Source of the DNA: Pseudomonas fluorescens
GTDB lineage: Bacteria > Pseudomonadota > Gammaproteobacteria > Pseudomonadales > Pseudomonadaceae
Length of the DNA: 64,000 nucleotides
Assembly: GCF_902497785.1 (NCBI RefSeq)
Contig: NZ_CABVHK010000006.1
Location: 267,362 to 331,361, forward strand
Reading direction: 5' to 3'
The position numbers were made by a program, and so were the translations under genes. The notes below the pieces were generated by a model that did no database searches, was not told the origin of the DNA, and worked only from the letters and a program-made list of their open reading frames with translations. Shown in pieces: positions 48,646 to 58,578 of the stretch. Position 1 is the stretch's first letter. Every line of letters starts with the position of its first letter.

Positions 48646-51600
48646 TTATTCGGTTTCCAGATCGATATCGATGCCGAGGGAACGAATTTCCTTGATCAAC
48701 ACGTTGAAAGACTCGGGCATGCCCGGCTCCATACGGTGATCGCCATCCACGATGTTTTTGTACATCTTGGTACGGCCGTTCACATCGTCCGACTTCACTG
48801 TGAGCATTTCTTGCAGAGTGTAAGCAGCACCGTATGCTTCCAGTGCCCAGACCTCCATCTCCCCGAAACGCTGACCACCGAACTGCGCCTTACCACCCAG
48901 CGGCTGCTGGGTAACCAGGCTGTACGAACCGGTAGAACGAGCGTGCATCTTGTCGTCTACCAAGTGGTTCAGCTTCAGCATGTACATATAGCCAACAGTA
49001 ACCGGGCGCTCGAACTTGTTGCCGGTACGGCCGTCGGTCAGCTGCATCTGGCCGCTTTCCGGCAGGTCTGCCAGTTTCAGCATGGCCTTGATTTCGCTTT
49101 CCTTGGCACCGTCGAACACTGGGGTGGCCATTGGAACACCGCCACGCAGGTTCTTCGCCAGATCCAGGATTTCCTGGTCGGAGAAGCTGTCCAGATCTTC
49201 GTTGCGGCCGCCGATCTCGTTGTAGATCTCGTGCAGGAACTTGCGAAGGTCGGCGACTTTGCGCTGCTCTTCGATCATACGGTTGATCTTCTCGCCCAGA
49301 CCTTTAGCCGCAAGGCCGAGGTGGGTTTCAAGGATCTGACCAACGTTCATACGCGAAGGTACGCCCAACGGGTTGAGGACGACGTCGACCGGGGTGCCAT
49401 TGGCATCGTGCGGCATGTCTTCAACCGGCATGATCACGGAGACCACACCTTTGTTACCGTGACGACCGGCCATCTTGTCGCCCGGCTGGATGCGGCGACG
49501 GATTGCCAGGTAAACCTTGACGATTTTCAGCACGCCTGGAGCCAGGTCATCGCCCTGCTGCAGTTTGCGCTTCTTGTCTTCGAACTTGTCGTCCAGCAGA
49601 CGGCGGCGATCCACGATGTAGGCCTGAGCCTTCTCGAGTTGCTCGTTCAGAGCATCTTCAGCCATGCGCAGTTTGAACCACTGACCATGCTCAAGACCGT
49701 CGAGAACTTCGTCGGTGATGTCCTGACCTTTCTTCAGACCGGCGCCGCCTTCGGCTTTGTGGCCGACCAGAGCGGAACGCAGACGTTCGAAAGTGGCGCC
49801 TTCAACGATACGGAACTCTTCGTTCAGATCCTTGCGGATCTCGTCGAGTTGAGTCTTCTCGATGGACAGTGCACGAGCATCACGCTCAACGCCGTCGCGG
49901 GTGAAGACTTGTACGTCGATGACAGTACCCTTGGTGCCGGTAGGCACGCGCAGGGAAGTGTCTTTTACGTCGCTGGCTTTTTCACCGAAGATCGCACGCA
50001 ACAGTTTTTCTTCCGGAGTCAGCTGGGTCTCGCCTTTCGGAGTGACCTTGCCTACCAGAATGTCGCCTGCGCCAACTTCAGCACCTACGTAAACGATACC
50101 GGCTTCGTCCAGCTTGTTCAGTGCAGCTTCACCCACGTTCGGGATGTCTGCAGTGATTTCCTCTGGCCCAAGCTTGGTGTCACGCGCCACACAGGTCAGT
50201 TCCTGGATGTGGATCGTGGTGAAGCGATCTTCCTGAACCACACGCTCGGACAGGCAGATGGAGTCTTCGAAGTTGAAGCCGTTCCACGCCATGAACGCGA
50301 TGCGCATGTTCTGACCCAGCGCCAGTTCACCCATGTCGGTGGACGGACCATCGGCCATGATGTCGCTGCGCTGAACCCGATCACCTTTACGCACCAGCGG
50401 ACGCTGGTTGATGCAGGTGTTCTGGTTGGAGCGGGTGTACTTGGTCAGGTTGTAGATGTCGACACCAGCTTCGCCGGTTTCAACTTCATCATCAGCAACT
50501 CGAACCACGATACGACTGGCGTCGACGGAATCGATAACGCCACCACGACGAGCCACGACGCAAACGCCGGAGTCACGGGCTACGTTACGCTCCATGCCGG
50601 TACCGACCAGCGGCTTGTCAGCGCGCAGGGTTGGTACAGCTTGACGCTGCATGTTCGAACCCATCAACGCACGGTTGGCGTCATCGTGCTCGAGGAACGG
50701 GATCAGCGACGCAGCAACCGAAACTACCTGCTTCGGCGATACGTCCATCAAGGTGACGTCTTCCGGCGCCTTGACGGTGAACTCGTTCAAGTGACGAACA
50801 GCTACCAGTTCGTCGATCAGGACTTTCTTGTCGTTCATCGTGGCCGAAGCCTGAGCGATCACGTGATCAGCTTCTTCGATGGCGGACAGGAATACGATCT
50901 CGTCGGTGACCAGAGCGTCTTTCACCACACGGTACGGGCTCTCGAGGAAGCCGTACTGGTTAGTGCGCGCATAGGCGGCCAAGGAGTTGATCAGACCGAT
51001 GTTCGGACCTTCCGGCGTTTCAATCGGGCATACACGACCGTAGTGTGTCGGGTGTACGTCACGCACTTCAAAGCCAGCACGCTCACGAGTCAAACCGCCA
51101 GGGCCGAGTGCAGACACACGACGCTTGTGGGTGATCTCGGACAGCGGGTTGTTCTGGTCCATGAACTGGGAAAGCTGGCTGGAACCGAAGAACTCTTTCA
51201 CCGCCGCAGCCACTGGCTTGGCGTTGATCAGGTCTTGCGGCATCAGGCCTTCGCTTTCAGCCATCGACAGACGCTCTTTGACCGCACGCTCTACACGCAC
51301 CAGGCCAACGCGGAACTGGTTCTCGGCCATTTCGCCTACGCAGCGAACACGACGGTTACCCAGGTGGTCGATGTCATCGACGATGCCTTTACCGTTACGG
51401 ATGTCGACCAGAGTCTTCAGTACCGCGACGATGTCTTCCTTGCACAACACGCCCGAACCTTCGATCTCGGTACGACCGATACGACGGTTGAACTTCATCC
51501 GGCCGACCGCAGACAGGTCATAGCGCTCAGGGCTGAAGAACAGGTTGTTGAACAGAGTCTCGGCAGCGTCTTTGGTTGGCGGCTCCCCTGGACGCATCAT

Positions 51601-52719
51601 GCGATAGATCTCGACCAGCGCTTCCAATTGGTTGCTGGTGGAGTCGATCTTCAGTGTGTCGGAGACGAACGGGCCGCAGTCGATATCGTTGGTGTACAGA
51701 GTTTCGATGCGAACAACCTGAGCCTTGGCAATTTTGGCCAGGATCTCGGTGTTCAGCTCGGTGTTGCACTCTGCCAGGATTTCGCCGGTTGCCGGATGCA
51801 CGATGGCCTTGGCGGTAGTGCGACCAAGGACGTAGTCCAGTGGCACTTCCAGGGTCTTGAGACCGGCTTTTTCGATCTGGTTGATGTGGCGCGCAGTAAT
51901 ACGACGACCAGCCTCAACGATGACCTTGCCCTTCTCGTCCTGAATATCCAGAACAGCAATTTCACCACGCAGACGCGAAGCAATCAGTTCCAGACTGAGG
52001 GTTTCGCCGCTCAGATGGAAAACGTTGGTGGTGTAGAACGCGTCGAGCACTTCTTCAGTGGTATAGCCGAGCGCGCGCAGCAATACCGATGCAGGCAGCT
52101 TGCGACGACGGTCGATACGCACGAACACGCAGTCTTTCGGGTCGAACTCGAAGTCCAGCCACGAACCGCGGTAAGGAATGATGCGCGCGGAGTACAGCAG
52201 TTTACCGGAGCTGTGCGTCTTGCCACGGTCGTGATCGAAGAACACGCCCGGGGAACGGTGCAACTGGGAAACGATTACACGCTCGGTACCGTTGATTACG
52301 AAGGTACCGTTCTCAGTCATCAGGGGGATTTCACCCATGTAGACTTCTTGCTCTTTGATGTCCTTGATCGCTTTGTTCGACGATTCTTTGTCGAAAATGA
52401 TCAGGCGCACTTTTACCCGCAAAGGTACGGCGTAAGTTACACCGCGCAATACGCATTCTTTGACATCAAATGCCGGTTCGCCCAGGCGATAACCGACGTA
52501 CTCCAGCGCAGCATTGCCGGAGTAGCTGATGATCGGGAAAACGGATTTGAAGGCCGCATGCAGGCCCACGTCGCGGAACTGATCTTTAGTCGCTCCCGCC
52601 TGCAAGAATTCACGATACGAATCCAGCTGGATTGCCAGGAGATACGGCACATCCATGACGTCCGGCAACTTGCTAAAGTCCTTGCGGATACGTTTTTTCT
52701 CAGTATATGAGTAAGCCAT
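48646..52719 (-). CDS. rpoB: RNA polymerase beta subunit
   Basis: The 1357-residue subunit is complete. The rifampicin region reads [30 protein letters not shown], with the sensitive residues Asp516, His526 and Ser531 (E. coli numbering) all present. It lies 220 bases downstream of rplL, behind an attenuator-like hairpin. Confidence 0.99.
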   Translation of the reverse strand: MAYSYTEKKRIRKDFSKLPDVMDVPYLLAIQLDSYREFLQAGATKDQFRDVGLHAAFKSVFPIISYSGNAALEYVGYRLGEPAFDVKECVLRGVTYAVPLRVKVRLIIFDKESSNKAIKDIKEQEVYMGEIPLMTENGTFVINGTERVIVSQLHRSPGVFFDHDRGKTHSSGKLLYSARIIPYRGSWLDFEFDPKDCVFVRIDRRRKLPASVLLRALGYTTEEVLDAFYTTNVFHLSGETLSLELIASRLRGEIAVLDIQDEKGKVIVEAGRRITARHINQIEKAGLKTLEVPLDYVLGRTTAKAIVHPATGEILAECNTELNTEILAKIAKAQVVRIETLYTNDIDCGPFVSDTLKIDSTSNQLEALVEIYRMMRPGEPPTKDAAETLFNNLFFSPERYDLSAVGRMKFNRRIGRTEIEGSGVLCKEDIVAVLKTLVDIRNGKGIVDDIDHLGNRRVRCVGEMAENQFRVGLVRVERAVKERLSMAESEGLMPQDLINAKPVAAAVKEFFGSSQLSQFMDQNNPLSEITHKRRVSALGPGGLTRERAGFEVRDVHPTHYGRVCPIETPEGPNIGLINSLAAYARTNQYGFLESPYRVVKDALVTDEIVFLSAIEEADHVIAQASATMNDKKVLIDELVAVRHLNEFTVKAPEDVTLMDVSPKQVVSVAASLIPFLEHDDANRALMGSNMQRQAVPTLRADKPLVGTGMERNVARDSGVCVVARRGGVIDSVDASRIVVRVADDEVETGEAGVDIYNLTKYTRSNQNTCINQRPLVRKGDRVQRSDIMADGPSTDMGELALGQNMRIAFMAWNGFNFEDSICLSERVVQEDRFTTIHIQELTCVARDTKLGPEEITADIPNVGEAALNKLDEAGIVYVGAEVGAGDILVGKVTPKGETQLTPEEKLLRAIFGEKASDVKDTSLRVPTGTKGTVIDVQVFTRDGVERDARALSIEKTQLDEIRKDLNEEFRIVEGATFERLRSALVGHKAEGGAGLKKGQDITDEVLDGLEHGQWFKLRMAEDALNEQLEKAQAYIVDRRRLLDDKFEDKKRKLQQGDDLAPGVLKIVKVYLAIRRRIQPGDKMAGRHGNKGVVSVIMPVEDMPHDANGTPVDVVLNPLGVPSRMNVGQILETHLGLAAKGLGEKINRMIEEQRKVADLRKFLHEIYNEIGGRNEDLDSFSDQEILDLAKNLRGGVPMATPVFDGAKESEIKAMLKLADLPESGQMQLTDGRTGNKFERPVTVGYMYMLKLNHLVDDKMHARSTGSYSLVTQQPLGGKAQFGGQRFGEMEVWALEAYGAAYTLQEMLTVKSDDVNGRTKMYKNIVDGDHRMEPGMPESFNVLIKEIRSLGIDIDLETE

Positions 52720-52862
52720 CAGCGTTCCCCAGCTTGGTCACCTGCTTGTTTGGCCCCTCCCGACGGGAGCAGCCAGAAAATCGTGCAAACCCCATGGTTT
52801 GCGCCACCGCATCGGGTGGTTACAGCTCGTTACCAGCACCGACCCAGTCGGCTGCCAATAAC

Positions 52863-52894
52863 GGAAAAAGGCCGGTGGCAAGAGCCACCAGCCA
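52863..52894 (-). terminator. Attenuator-like hairpin between rplL and rpoB
   Basis: On the minus strand GGCTGGTGGC-TCTT-GCCACCGGCC is followed by TTTTTCC. This is an intrinsic-terminator structure within the rplKAJL-rpoBC transcription unit. In E. coli a partial terminator at the same place lets only part of the transcripts continue into rpoBC; the same job is likely here. Confidence 0.82.
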
Positions 52895-52939
52895 TCAGCC
52901 TTTCGCTTAACGCTCGGGCTGGAGGAGCAAAGTCGATGC

Positions 52940-53305
52940 TTACTTCAGCTCGACTTTAGCGCCTGCTTCTTCCAGAGTGGCTTTTGCTTTGTCAGCTGCG
53001 TCTTTCGAAACAGCTTCCAGAACGATGCCAGGAGCGCCGTCAACTACTGCCTTGGCTTCTTTCAGGCCCAGACCGGTCAGTTCACGTACTGCCTTGATCA
53101 CGTTAACTTTCTTCTCGCCAGCTTCGGTCAGCATGACGTTGAATTCAGTTTGTTCTTCAACAACGGCAGCAACAGCAGCTGGACCAGCGGAAGCAGCGGC
53201 AGCAGAAACGCCGAACTTCTCTTCCATGGCCTTGATCAGCTCAACGATTTCCAGAACGGATTTTTCGCCGATTGCTTCGATGATTTGGTCGTTAGTCAGA
53301 GACAT
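52940..53305 (-). CDS. rplL: 50S ribosomal protein L7/L12
   Basis: The 121-residue stalk protein has the N-terminal dimerisation domain (residues 1-30), an Ala-rich hinge ([19 protein letters not shown]) and the C-terminal domain that recruits GTPase factors ([18 protein letters not shown]). Four to six copies bind L10. It follows rplJ by 80 bases. Confidence 0.99.
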   Translation of the reverse strand: MSLTNDQIIEAIGEKSVLEIVELIKAMEEKFGVSAAAASAGPAAVAAVVEEQTEFNVMLTEAGEKKVNVIKAVRELTGLGLKEAKAVVDGAPGIVLEAVSKDAADKAKATLEEAGAKVELK

Positions 53306-53385
53306 GACTATAAATTCCTGTATTGGGGTGACAGCCTACGCGGCCATCGAAATAAACAATAAACGCTGAAAGGAGTTGCTCAGCC

Positions 53386-53886
53386 TTAGGCTGCGGCAGC
53401 TTCTTTCTGGTCGCGAAGGGCCGCCAGAGTACGAGCCAATTTGCTGGTTGCGCCTTGAATCACGCTCATCAGCTGAGAAATTGCTTCGTCACGGGTCGGC
53501 AGACTTGCCAGTACGTCGATCTGATTAGCTGCGAGGAACTTGCCCTCGAACGCAGCTGCCTTGATCTCGAACTTATCCTGACCTTTTGCGAATTCTTTGA
53601 AGATACGAGCAGCAGCGCCCGGATGTTCTTTGGAGAATGCGATCAAGGTCGGGCCAGTGAACACGTCGTTGAGCACGTCATATTGAGTGCCAGCAACGGC
53701 GCGCTTGAGCAGGGTGTTACGTACAACACGTACGTAAACGCCAGCTTCACGAGCCTCTTTACGGAGTCCGGTCATAGCGCCTACTGTCACACCGCGGGCA
53801 TCAGCCACAACAGCAGACAGGGCAACATTGGCAGCCTCGTTGACTTCAGCGACGATGGCCTTCTTGTCTTCGAGTTTAATTGCCAC
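53386..53886 (-). CDS. rplJ: 50S ribosomal protein L10 (GTG start)
   Basis: The 166-residue protein begins with GTG at 53884-53886 ([20 protein letters not shown] after the initiator), preceded by AGCAGGAG. It anchors the L7/L12 stalk. The GTG start may weaken translation of this autogenously controlled gene. A structured leader lies upstream (53887-54077). Confidence 0.98.
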   Translation of the reverse strand: MAIKLEDKKAIVAEVNEAANVALSAVVADARGVTVGAMTGLRKEAREAGVYVRVVRNTLLKRAVAGTQYDVLNDVFTGPTLIAFSKEHPGAAARIFKEFAKGQDKFEIKAAAFEGKFLAANQIDVLASLPTRDEAISQLMSVIQGATSKLARTLAALRDQKEAAAA

Positions 53887-53940
53887 GGGTTTAACTCCTG
53901 CTTGTTACCGTTTCATCCAACCGGAGCCGGATGTCGTTTT

Positions 53941-54011
53941 GGTGTCTGATTCGGTAAGGAACCGGGAGCACCATCTGCGTAGGCTTGAGGTTTAAGACTT
54001 GCGTCGCCTAC
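53941..54011 (-). promoter_or_regulatory. Candidate L10 leader (autoregulatory RNA)
   Basis: The 198-base gap before rplJ can fold, on the minus strand, into GTAGGC...GCCTAC (54006-54011 with 53979-53984) and GGTG...CACC (53969-53972 with 53941-53944) enclosing an inner CGGT/ACCG stem. In E. coli the L10-L12 complex binds such a leader to repress rplJL translation. The fold is inferred by eye. Confidence 0.5.
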
Positions 54012-54053
54012 GGTCTTGGATAGCCCCCGCCAGGCAGGGACCCCAATCTTTCA

Positions 54054-54077
54054 ATTGGCGCAATCGCTTGCGCCAAT
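54054..54077 (-). terminator. GCGA-loop hairpin directly after rplA
   Basis: On the minus strand ATTGGCGCAA-GCGA-TTGCGCCAAT forms a perfect 10-bp stem with a GNRA tetraloop, seven bases beyond the rplA stop. No U-run follows, so it is more likely a processing or 3'-end-protecting stem than an intrinsic terminator. Confidence 0.6.
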
Positions 54078-54084
54078 CTGTGTC

Positions 54085-54780
54085 TTACGCGTCGAGCGAG
54101 CTTTGGTCGATGACCAGACCTGGGCCCATAGTGGTGCTCAGGGTAACGCGCTTGACGTAAATGCCTTTCGAGGAAGCTGGCTTGATACGCTTCAGATCAG
54201 CGATCAGGGCTTCAACGTTTTCCTTCAGCTTGACGGCATCAAAGCCAATCTTGCCAACGGAAGTGTGGATGATGCCGTTTTTGTCGGTGCGATAACGAAC
54301 CTGACCAGCCTTGGCGTTTTTAACCGCGGTAGCTACGTCTGGAGTTACGGTACCGACTTTAGGGTTAGGCATCAGGCCACGTGGACCGAGGATCTGACCC
54401 AACTGACCCACAACGCGCATTGCATCCGGGGATGCGATAACTACGTCATAGTTCAGGTCGCCGCCTTTCATTTCGGCAGCCAGGTCGTCCATACCTACAC
54501 GGTCAGCGCCGGCAGCCAGAGCGGCCTCAGCAGCTGGACCCTGGGTGAACACAGCAACGCGAACAGTCTTGCCAGTGCCGTGCGGCAGCACAGTAGCGCT
54601 ACGAACGACCTGGTCGGATTTACGCGGGTCAACACCCAGGTTTACAGCAACGTCAAACGACTCGCTGAATTTGACAGTCGACAGCTCAGCCAGCAAAGCA
54701 GCAGCGTCTACAAAATTGTAGGCCTTGCCTGCTTCGATTTTGCCGGCGATAGCCTTTTGACGCTTGGTCAACTTAGCCAT
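54085..54780 (-). CDS. rplA: 50S ribosomal protein L1
   Basis: The 231-residue protein begins [21 protein letters not shown]1 forms the mobile stalk that moves deacylated tRNA out of the E site; in E. coli it represses the rplKA mRNA by binding before rplK. The start shares one base with the rplK stop (TAATG), so the two are coupled. Confidence 0.99.
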   Translation of the reverse strand: MAKLTKRQKAIAGKIEAGKAYNFVDAAALLAELSTVKFSESFDVAVNLGVDPRKSDQVVRSATVLPHGTGKTVRVAVFTQGPAAEAALAAGADRVGMDDLAAEMKGGDLNYDVVIASPDAMRVVGQLGQILGPRGLMPNPKVGTVTPDVATAVKNAKAGQVRYRTDKNGIIHTSVGKIGFDAVKLKENVEALIADLKRIKPASSKGIYVKRVTLSTTMGPGLVIDQSSLDA

Positions 54781-55211
54781 TACACACCCTCCACGTTAAG
54801 GCCCATGCTACGAGCAGAACCGGCGATAGTGCGCACGGCTGCATCCATATCAGCTGCAGTCAGATCCGCGTTTTTGGTTTTCGCGATTTCTTCCAGCTGA
54901 GCACGGGTCACGGTGCCAACCTTAACGGTGTTCGGACGAGCGGAACCGCTAGTCAGACCGGCCGCCTTCTTCAGCAGAACCGAAGCAGGGGTGGATTTGG
55001 TTTCGAAAGTGAAGCTACGGTCGCTGTAGACAGTGATGATCACTGGAGTCGGCAGACCTGGCTCAATACCCTGAGTACGGGCGTTGAAAGCCTTGCAGAA
55101 TTCCATGATGTTCACGCCGTGCTGACCCAGAGCAGGACCAACAGGTGGGCTTGGGTTAGCCTGAGCGGCCTTCACTTGCAGCTTGATGTAAGCGGTAATC
55201 TTCTTGGCCAT
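54780..55211 (-). CDS. rplK: 50S ribosomal protein L11
   Basis: The 143-residue protein begins [20 protein letters not shown], with the conserved [23 protein letters not shown]11 lies at the GTPase-associated centre and is needed for RelA activation by uncharged tRNA. The ATG at 55211 is chosen by family; an open stretch of four codons upstream is not similar. Confidence 0.98.
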   Translation of the reverse strand: MAKKITAYIKLQVKAAQANPSPPVGPALGQHGVNIMEFCKAFNARTQGIEPGLPTPVIITVYSDRSFTFETKSTPASVLLKKAAGLTSGSARPNTVKVGTVTRAQLEEIAKTKNADLTAADMDAAVRTIAGSARSMGLNVEGV

Positions 55212-55284
55212 GAGGCACTCCAATTACGGGTTCGAACGCCTCGAAAGGCTCCCCGGTTACTTGCGCGTTTATCCCAGTGACGAC

Positions 55285-55313
55285 AAAACCCCACAGCCTA
55301 GGGCTGCGGGGTT
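55285..55313 (-). terminator. Terminator downstream of nusG
   Basis: On the minus strand AACCCCGCAGCC-CTA-GGCTGTGGGGTT followed by TTG forms a GC-rich 12-bp hairpin, 15 bases past the nusG stop. It separates secE-nusG from rplKA. The U-tract is short, so some read-through is likely. Confidence 0.75.
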
Positions 55314-55328
55314 GGGATGCTTGTCCAG

Positions 55329-55862
55329 CTAGACCTTTTCGACCTGGCTGAACTCGAGCTCTACCGGAGTAGAGCGACCGAAAATGAGCACTGCCACTTG
55401 GATCCGGCTCTTTTCGTAGTTAACTTCTTCAACCGTACCGGTAAAATCGGCAAACGGTCCGTCGTTGACGCGGACCGACTCGCCCGGCTCGAACAACGTC
55501 TTCGGCTTAGGCTTGTCGCTACCATCAGCAACACGACGCAGAATCGCTTCTGCTTCTTTATCTGTGATCGGCGCAGGCTTATCAGCGGTACCGCCAATGA
55601 AACCCATCACCCGAGGAGTATCCTTGACCAAGTGCCAAGTACCCTCGTTCATGTCCATCTGGACCAGCACATAACCTGGGAAGAACTTGCGCTCGCTTTT
55701 GCGTTTCTGGCCATTACGCATTTCAACCACTTCTTCAGTGGGAACCAGAATTTCGCCAAAGCCATCTTCCATGCCAGCCAGCTTTACGCGCTCTACCAAC
55801 GAGCGCATGACATGCTTCTCGTAACCGGAGTAAGCATGCACAACGTACCAACGCTTAGCCAC
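55329..55862 (-). CDS. nusG: Transcription termination/antitermination protein NusG
   Basis: The 177-residue protein has the NGN domain ([40 protein letters not shown]) and the C-terminal KOW domain ([24 protein letters not shown]). It binds RNA polymerase and links it to Rho or to ribosomal protein S10. It follows secE by 9 bases. Confidence 0.99.
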   Translation of the reverse strand: MAKRWYVVHAYSGYEKHVMRSLVERVKLAGMEDGFGEILVPTEEVVEMRNGQKRKSERKFFPGYVLVQMDMNEGTWHLVKDTPRVMGFIGGTADKPAPITDKEAEAILRRVADGSDKPKPKTLFEPGESVRVNDGPFADFTGTVEEVNYEKSRIQVAVLIFGRSTPVELEFSQVEKV

Positions 55863-55871
55863 GGGACACCC

Positions 55872-56240
55872 TTAGCCGACAATCAAGGAAACAAGCCAGC
55901 CGAGCAGGGAATCAAGCCCCCACAACAGCAACGCCATAACCAGAACAACAGCCACAACAATCAACGTGGTCTGCGTGGTTTCTTGGCGAGTTGGCCATAC
56001 GACTTTACGAATCTCGGTGCGAGCTTCCTTAACCAGTACAAAGAAAGACTTGCCCTTGACTGTCTGCAGGCCTACAAAGGCAGCTACAGCAGCAATGACG
56101 AGCAATGCTAGTACGCGGTACAGGATCGGCGAAGCAGAGTAATACTGATTGCCAACAACGCCAACAACCACCAAAGCGACTACTACTAGCCACTTGAGCA
56201 GATCGAAGCGAGAGCCTTGAGCTTCAGCTTTAGGAGTCAT
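55872..56240 (-). CDS. secE: Protein translocase subunit SecE
   Basis: The 122-residue SecE is of the three-helix enterobacterial type: hydrophobic segments at about 15-32, 40-60 and 92-115, with the conserved amphipathic RTEIRKVVWPTRQET before the last one. It lies between tRNA-Trp and nusG, so it is expressed from a tRNA-containing transcript. Confidence 0.98.
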   Translation of the reverse strand: MTPKAEAQGSRFDLLKWLVVVALVVVGVVGNQYYSASPILYRVLALLVIAAVAAFVGLQTVKGKSFFVLVKEARTEIRKVVWPTRQETTQTTLIVVAVVLVMALLLWGLDSLLGWLVSLIVG

Positions 56241-56285
56241 CTATGAAGATCCTGTGAAAAGAAAGCCAGACACACCAAGTGAATC

Positions 56286-56361
56286 TGGCAGGTCAGGAGG
56301 GAATCGAACCCCCAACCTACGGTTTTGGAGACCGTCGCTCTGCCAATTGAGCTACTGACCT
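56286..56361 (-). tRNA. trpT: tRNA-Trp (CCA)
   Basis: A 76-base cloverleaf with acceptor arms AGGTCAG/CTGACCT, T arm GGGGGTTCGATTCCC, anticodon loop CTCCAAA (anticodon CCA) and encoded 3' CCA. It lies between tufB and secE. Confidence 0.98.
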
Positions 56362-56372
56362 AAAACAAAATC

Positions 56373-56394
56373 AGGCCGACCATTATGCCGGCCC
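56373..56394 (-). terminator. Hairpin between tufB and tRNA-Trp
   Basis: On the minus strand GGGCCGGC-ATAATG-GTCGGCCT is followed by GATTTTGTTTT. The stem has two G.U pairs and a fair U-tract. It is 20 bases beyond the tufB stop and 12 before tRNA-Trp, so it may partly terminate or be a processing site. Confidence 0.65.
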
Positions 56395-56414
56395 GAAAAA
56401 GACATTACAACAAC

Positions 56415-57608
56415 TTACTCGATGACTTTGGCTACGACACCCGCGCCGACGGTACGACCGCCTTCACGAATTGCAAAACGCAGACCATCTTCCATCGCGA
56501 TGGTTTTGATCAGGGTAACGGTCATCTGAACGTTATCACCCGGCATCACCATTTCAACACCCTCTGGCAGCTCGCAGTTACCAGTCACATCAGTTGTACG
56601 GAAGTAAAACTGCGGACGATAACCCTTGAAGAATGGCGTATGACGACCACCTTCTTCCTTGCTCAGAACGTAAACCTCAGCAGTGAACTTGGTATGTGGC
56701 TTGACGGTGCCCGGCTTGACCAGAACCTGGCCACGCTCAACATCATCACGCTTCGTACCGCGCAGCAGAACGCCGCAGTTCTCACCCGCCCGACCTTCGT
56801 CAAGCAGCTTGCGGAACATCTCAACACCAGTGCAAGTAGTTTTGACAGTGTCACGAAGACCAACAATCTCGACTTCTTCCTGAATGCGGACAATGCCACG
56901 CTCAACACGACCAGTCACAACAGTACCGCGACCGGAGATCGAGAACACATCCTCGATCGGCATCAGGAACGGCTTATCAATAGCGCGCTCAGGCTGCGGA
57001 ATGTAGCTATCCAGCGTCTCAACCAACTTCTTGACGGCAGTGGTACCCATCTCGTTGTCGTCTTGACCGTTCAACGCCATCAGCGCAGAACCAATGATGA
57101 TCGGAGTGTCATCACCTGGGAAATCGTAAGTGCTCAGCAAGTCGCGCACTTCCATCTCAACCAGTTCCAGCAGCTCAGCGTCGTCAACCATGTCAGCCTT
57201 GTTCAGGAAGACAACGATGTACGGAACGCCAACCTGGCGGGACAGCAGGATGTGCTCACGGGTTTGCGGCATCGGACCATCAGCGGCCGAGCAAACCAGA
57301 ATCGCACCATCCATCTGAGCAGCACCGGTGATCATGTTTTTTACGTAGTCGGCGTGACCAGGGCAGTCAACGTGTGCGTAGTGACGCACGGCCGAATCGT
57401 ACTCAACGTGAGCGGTGTTGATGGTGATACCACGAGCTTTTTCTTCAGGGGCGCTATCGATTTTGTCGAAGTCAACCTTCGCCGAACCGAAAACTTCGGA
57501 GCAGACACGGGTCAAGGCAGCAGTCAAAGTAGTTTTACCGTGATCGACGTGACCAATGGTACCCACGTTGACGTGCGGCTTATTACGTTCGAACTTTTCC
57601 TTAGCCAT
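56415..57608 (-). CDS. tufB: Elongation factor Tu, copy 2
   Basis: The 397-residue second EF-Tu has intact GTPase motifs ([22 protein letters not shown]). Position after tRNA-Tyr, -Gly and -Thr and before tRNA-Trp and secE matches tufB loci of gammaproteobacteria. The ATG at 57608 follows CTAGGGGTG; open codons further upstream run into tRNA-Thr and are not coding. The protein differs from copy 1 at about 28 residues. Confidence 0.98.
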   Translation of the reverse strand: MAKEKFERNKPHVNVGTIGHVDHGKTTLTAALTRVCSEVFGSAKVDFDKIDSAPEEKARGITINTAHVEYDSAVRHYAHVDCPGHADYVKNMITGAAQMDGAILVCSAADGPMPQTREHILLSRQVGVPYIVVFLNKADMVDDAELLELVEMEVRDLLSTYDFPGDDTPIIIGSALMALNGQDDNEMGTTAVKKLVETLDSYIPQPERAIDKPFLMPIEDVFSISGRGTVVTGRVERGIVRIQEEVEIVGLRDTVKTTCTGVEMFRKLLDEGRAGENCGVLLRGTKRDDVERGQVLVKPGTVKPHTKFTAEVYVLSKEEGGRHTPFFKGYRPQFYFRTTDVTGNCELPEGVEMVMPGDNVQMTVTLIKTIAMEDGLRFAIREGGRTVGAGVVAKVIE

Positions 57609-57660
57609 CAAAATCACCCCTAGGAGAAGAATTGAGCAAGTCAAACAAGCCATTAAAACA

Positions 57661-57686
57661 AAGGCAGATATTTTCATATCTGCCTT
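57661..57686 (-). terminator. Perfect 11-bp hairpin between tRNA-Thr and tufB
   Basis: On the minus strand AAGGCAGATAT-GAAA-ATATCTGCCTT is followed by TGTTTTAATGG. The stem is perfect, with a GNRA (GAAA) loop, six bases after the tRNA-Thr CCA end and 52 bases before tufB. It could be a partial terminator limiting tufB expression, or a processing signal for the tRNA 3' end. Confidence 0.65.
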
Positions 57687-57692
57687 GTTATA

Positions 57693-57768
57693 TGGAGCTC
57701 TTGAGCGGATTTGAACCGCTGACCTCACCCTTACCAAGGGTGTGCTCTACCAACTGAGCTACAAGAGC
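57693..57768 (-). tRNA. tRNA-Thr (GGT)
   Basis: A 76-base cloverleaf: acceptor GCTCTTG/CAAGAGC, anticodon loop TTGGTAA (GGT), T arm AGCGGTTCAAATCCGCT, encoded CCA. Third tRNA of the Tyr-Gly-Thr-tufB unit. Confidence 0.98.
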
Positions 57769-57794
57769 GTAACGCTGCGCATGACCTGCAAACT

Positions 57795-57868
<74 letters not shown>

Positions 57869-57891
57869 GAGCTTGCAGCTCTCGCTAAAAA

Positions 57892-57976
<85 letters not shown>

Positions 57977-57989
57977 TAAGCGAGCCGGC

Positions 57990-58017
57990 ATTCTATATCA
58001 TGCCAGCCTTCTGTCAA
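57990..58017 (-). promoter_or_regulatory. Promoter of tRNA-Tyr-Gly-Thr-tufB unit
   Basis: On the minus strand -35 TTGACA (58012-58017), a 16-bp spacer and -10 TAGAAT (57990-57995), followed by the GC-rich discriminator GCCGGCTCGC. A consensus -35 with a GC discriminator is typical of stringently controlled stable-RNA promoters. An inverted pair GTTGAC/GTCAAC (58051-58075) lies upstream. Confidence 0.9.
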
Positions 58018-58118
58018 GCATTTTCTCATTAAAAACCTGAGGTTAGCTGCGTTGACCTCGCCTCGCACCGTCAACCTTCAAAGGTCTTCACTGCGAAGCG
58101 GGCGCCATTCTATTCAAA

Positions 58119-58571
58119 CTATTCAGCGGGTGCAACCCCCTCACAGGGCATTATTTTATGTTTTAACTCATTGAATTCTCTGGAAAGGTTTTGCAACTGA
58201 ACCTCTCCCAGCCAGCGCCGGCTTTCCGGAGCAACGAGAAGCCAGTAACCAGCTAACTCAGGAAGATCCTTTGCCAGGAGCTGGTACTTTATTTCCATGC
58301 CATTCAAGCGCCGCTCCACCGCCTGAAGCGCTTCTTGACGAACAAAACCACCGAGATACAAACAGCTATTGTCTGGCTGAGCAGCCTTTCCTTTATCAGG
58401 GGCTGCATCAGCGGTCACACCCGTCGTCTCGCTTAACAGCCGGATATCCTTTTGCCCTCCCCGATACAGACTCAAAGGCGTGACATCCTTCGCGCGCAGA
58501 GGGGCCTCTTGTTGGTGCCAGATGTAGTAGAAGACATTCAGAACAAGCAGAAGCAGGAACAGCCAACGCAT
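58119..58571 (-). CDS. SPOR-like domain protein, membrane-anchored
   Basis: The 150-residue protein has an N-terminal transmembrane anchor (about 2-18, MRWLFLLLLVLNVFYYIW) and a periplasmic C-terminal part (about 70-135) resembling a SPOR domain: CLYLGGFVRQEALQAVERRLNG, YWLLVAPE. SPOR domains bind denuded septal peptidoglycan. The similarity is weak. It follows coaX by 7 bases, so it belongs to the birA-coaX unit. Confidence 0.7.
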   Translation of the reverse strand: MRWLFLLLLVLNVFYYIWHQQEAPLRAKDVTPLSLYRGGQKDIRLLSETTGVTADAAPDKGKAAQPDNSCLYLGGFVRQEALQAVERRLNGMEIKYQLLAKDLPELAGYWLLVAPESRRWLGEVQLQNLSREFNELKHKIMPCEGVAPAE

Positions 58572-58578
58572 AAGGACC

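Noticed and set aside
48643..52710. A 1355-codon open frame antisense to the whole of rpoB, with similar ones antisense to rpoC (44484-48572) and fusA (41075-43681)
   Set aside because: They are codon-aligned with the sense genes, so their stops correspond to sense codons TTA, CTA and TCA, which highly expressed Pseudomonas genes avoid. The translations show no recognisable family and no own ribosome-binding context.
57609..57737. N-terminal extension of the second tuf gene
   Set aside because: It overlaps tRNA-Thr and the hairpin at 57661-57686; EF-Tu has a fixed N-terminus starting at 57608.
58051..58075. GTTGAC/GTCAAC inverted pair upstream of the tRNA-Tyr promoter as a regulator site
   Set aside because: Only six-base arms with an asymmetric centre; noted with the promoter, but too weak to call as an operator.
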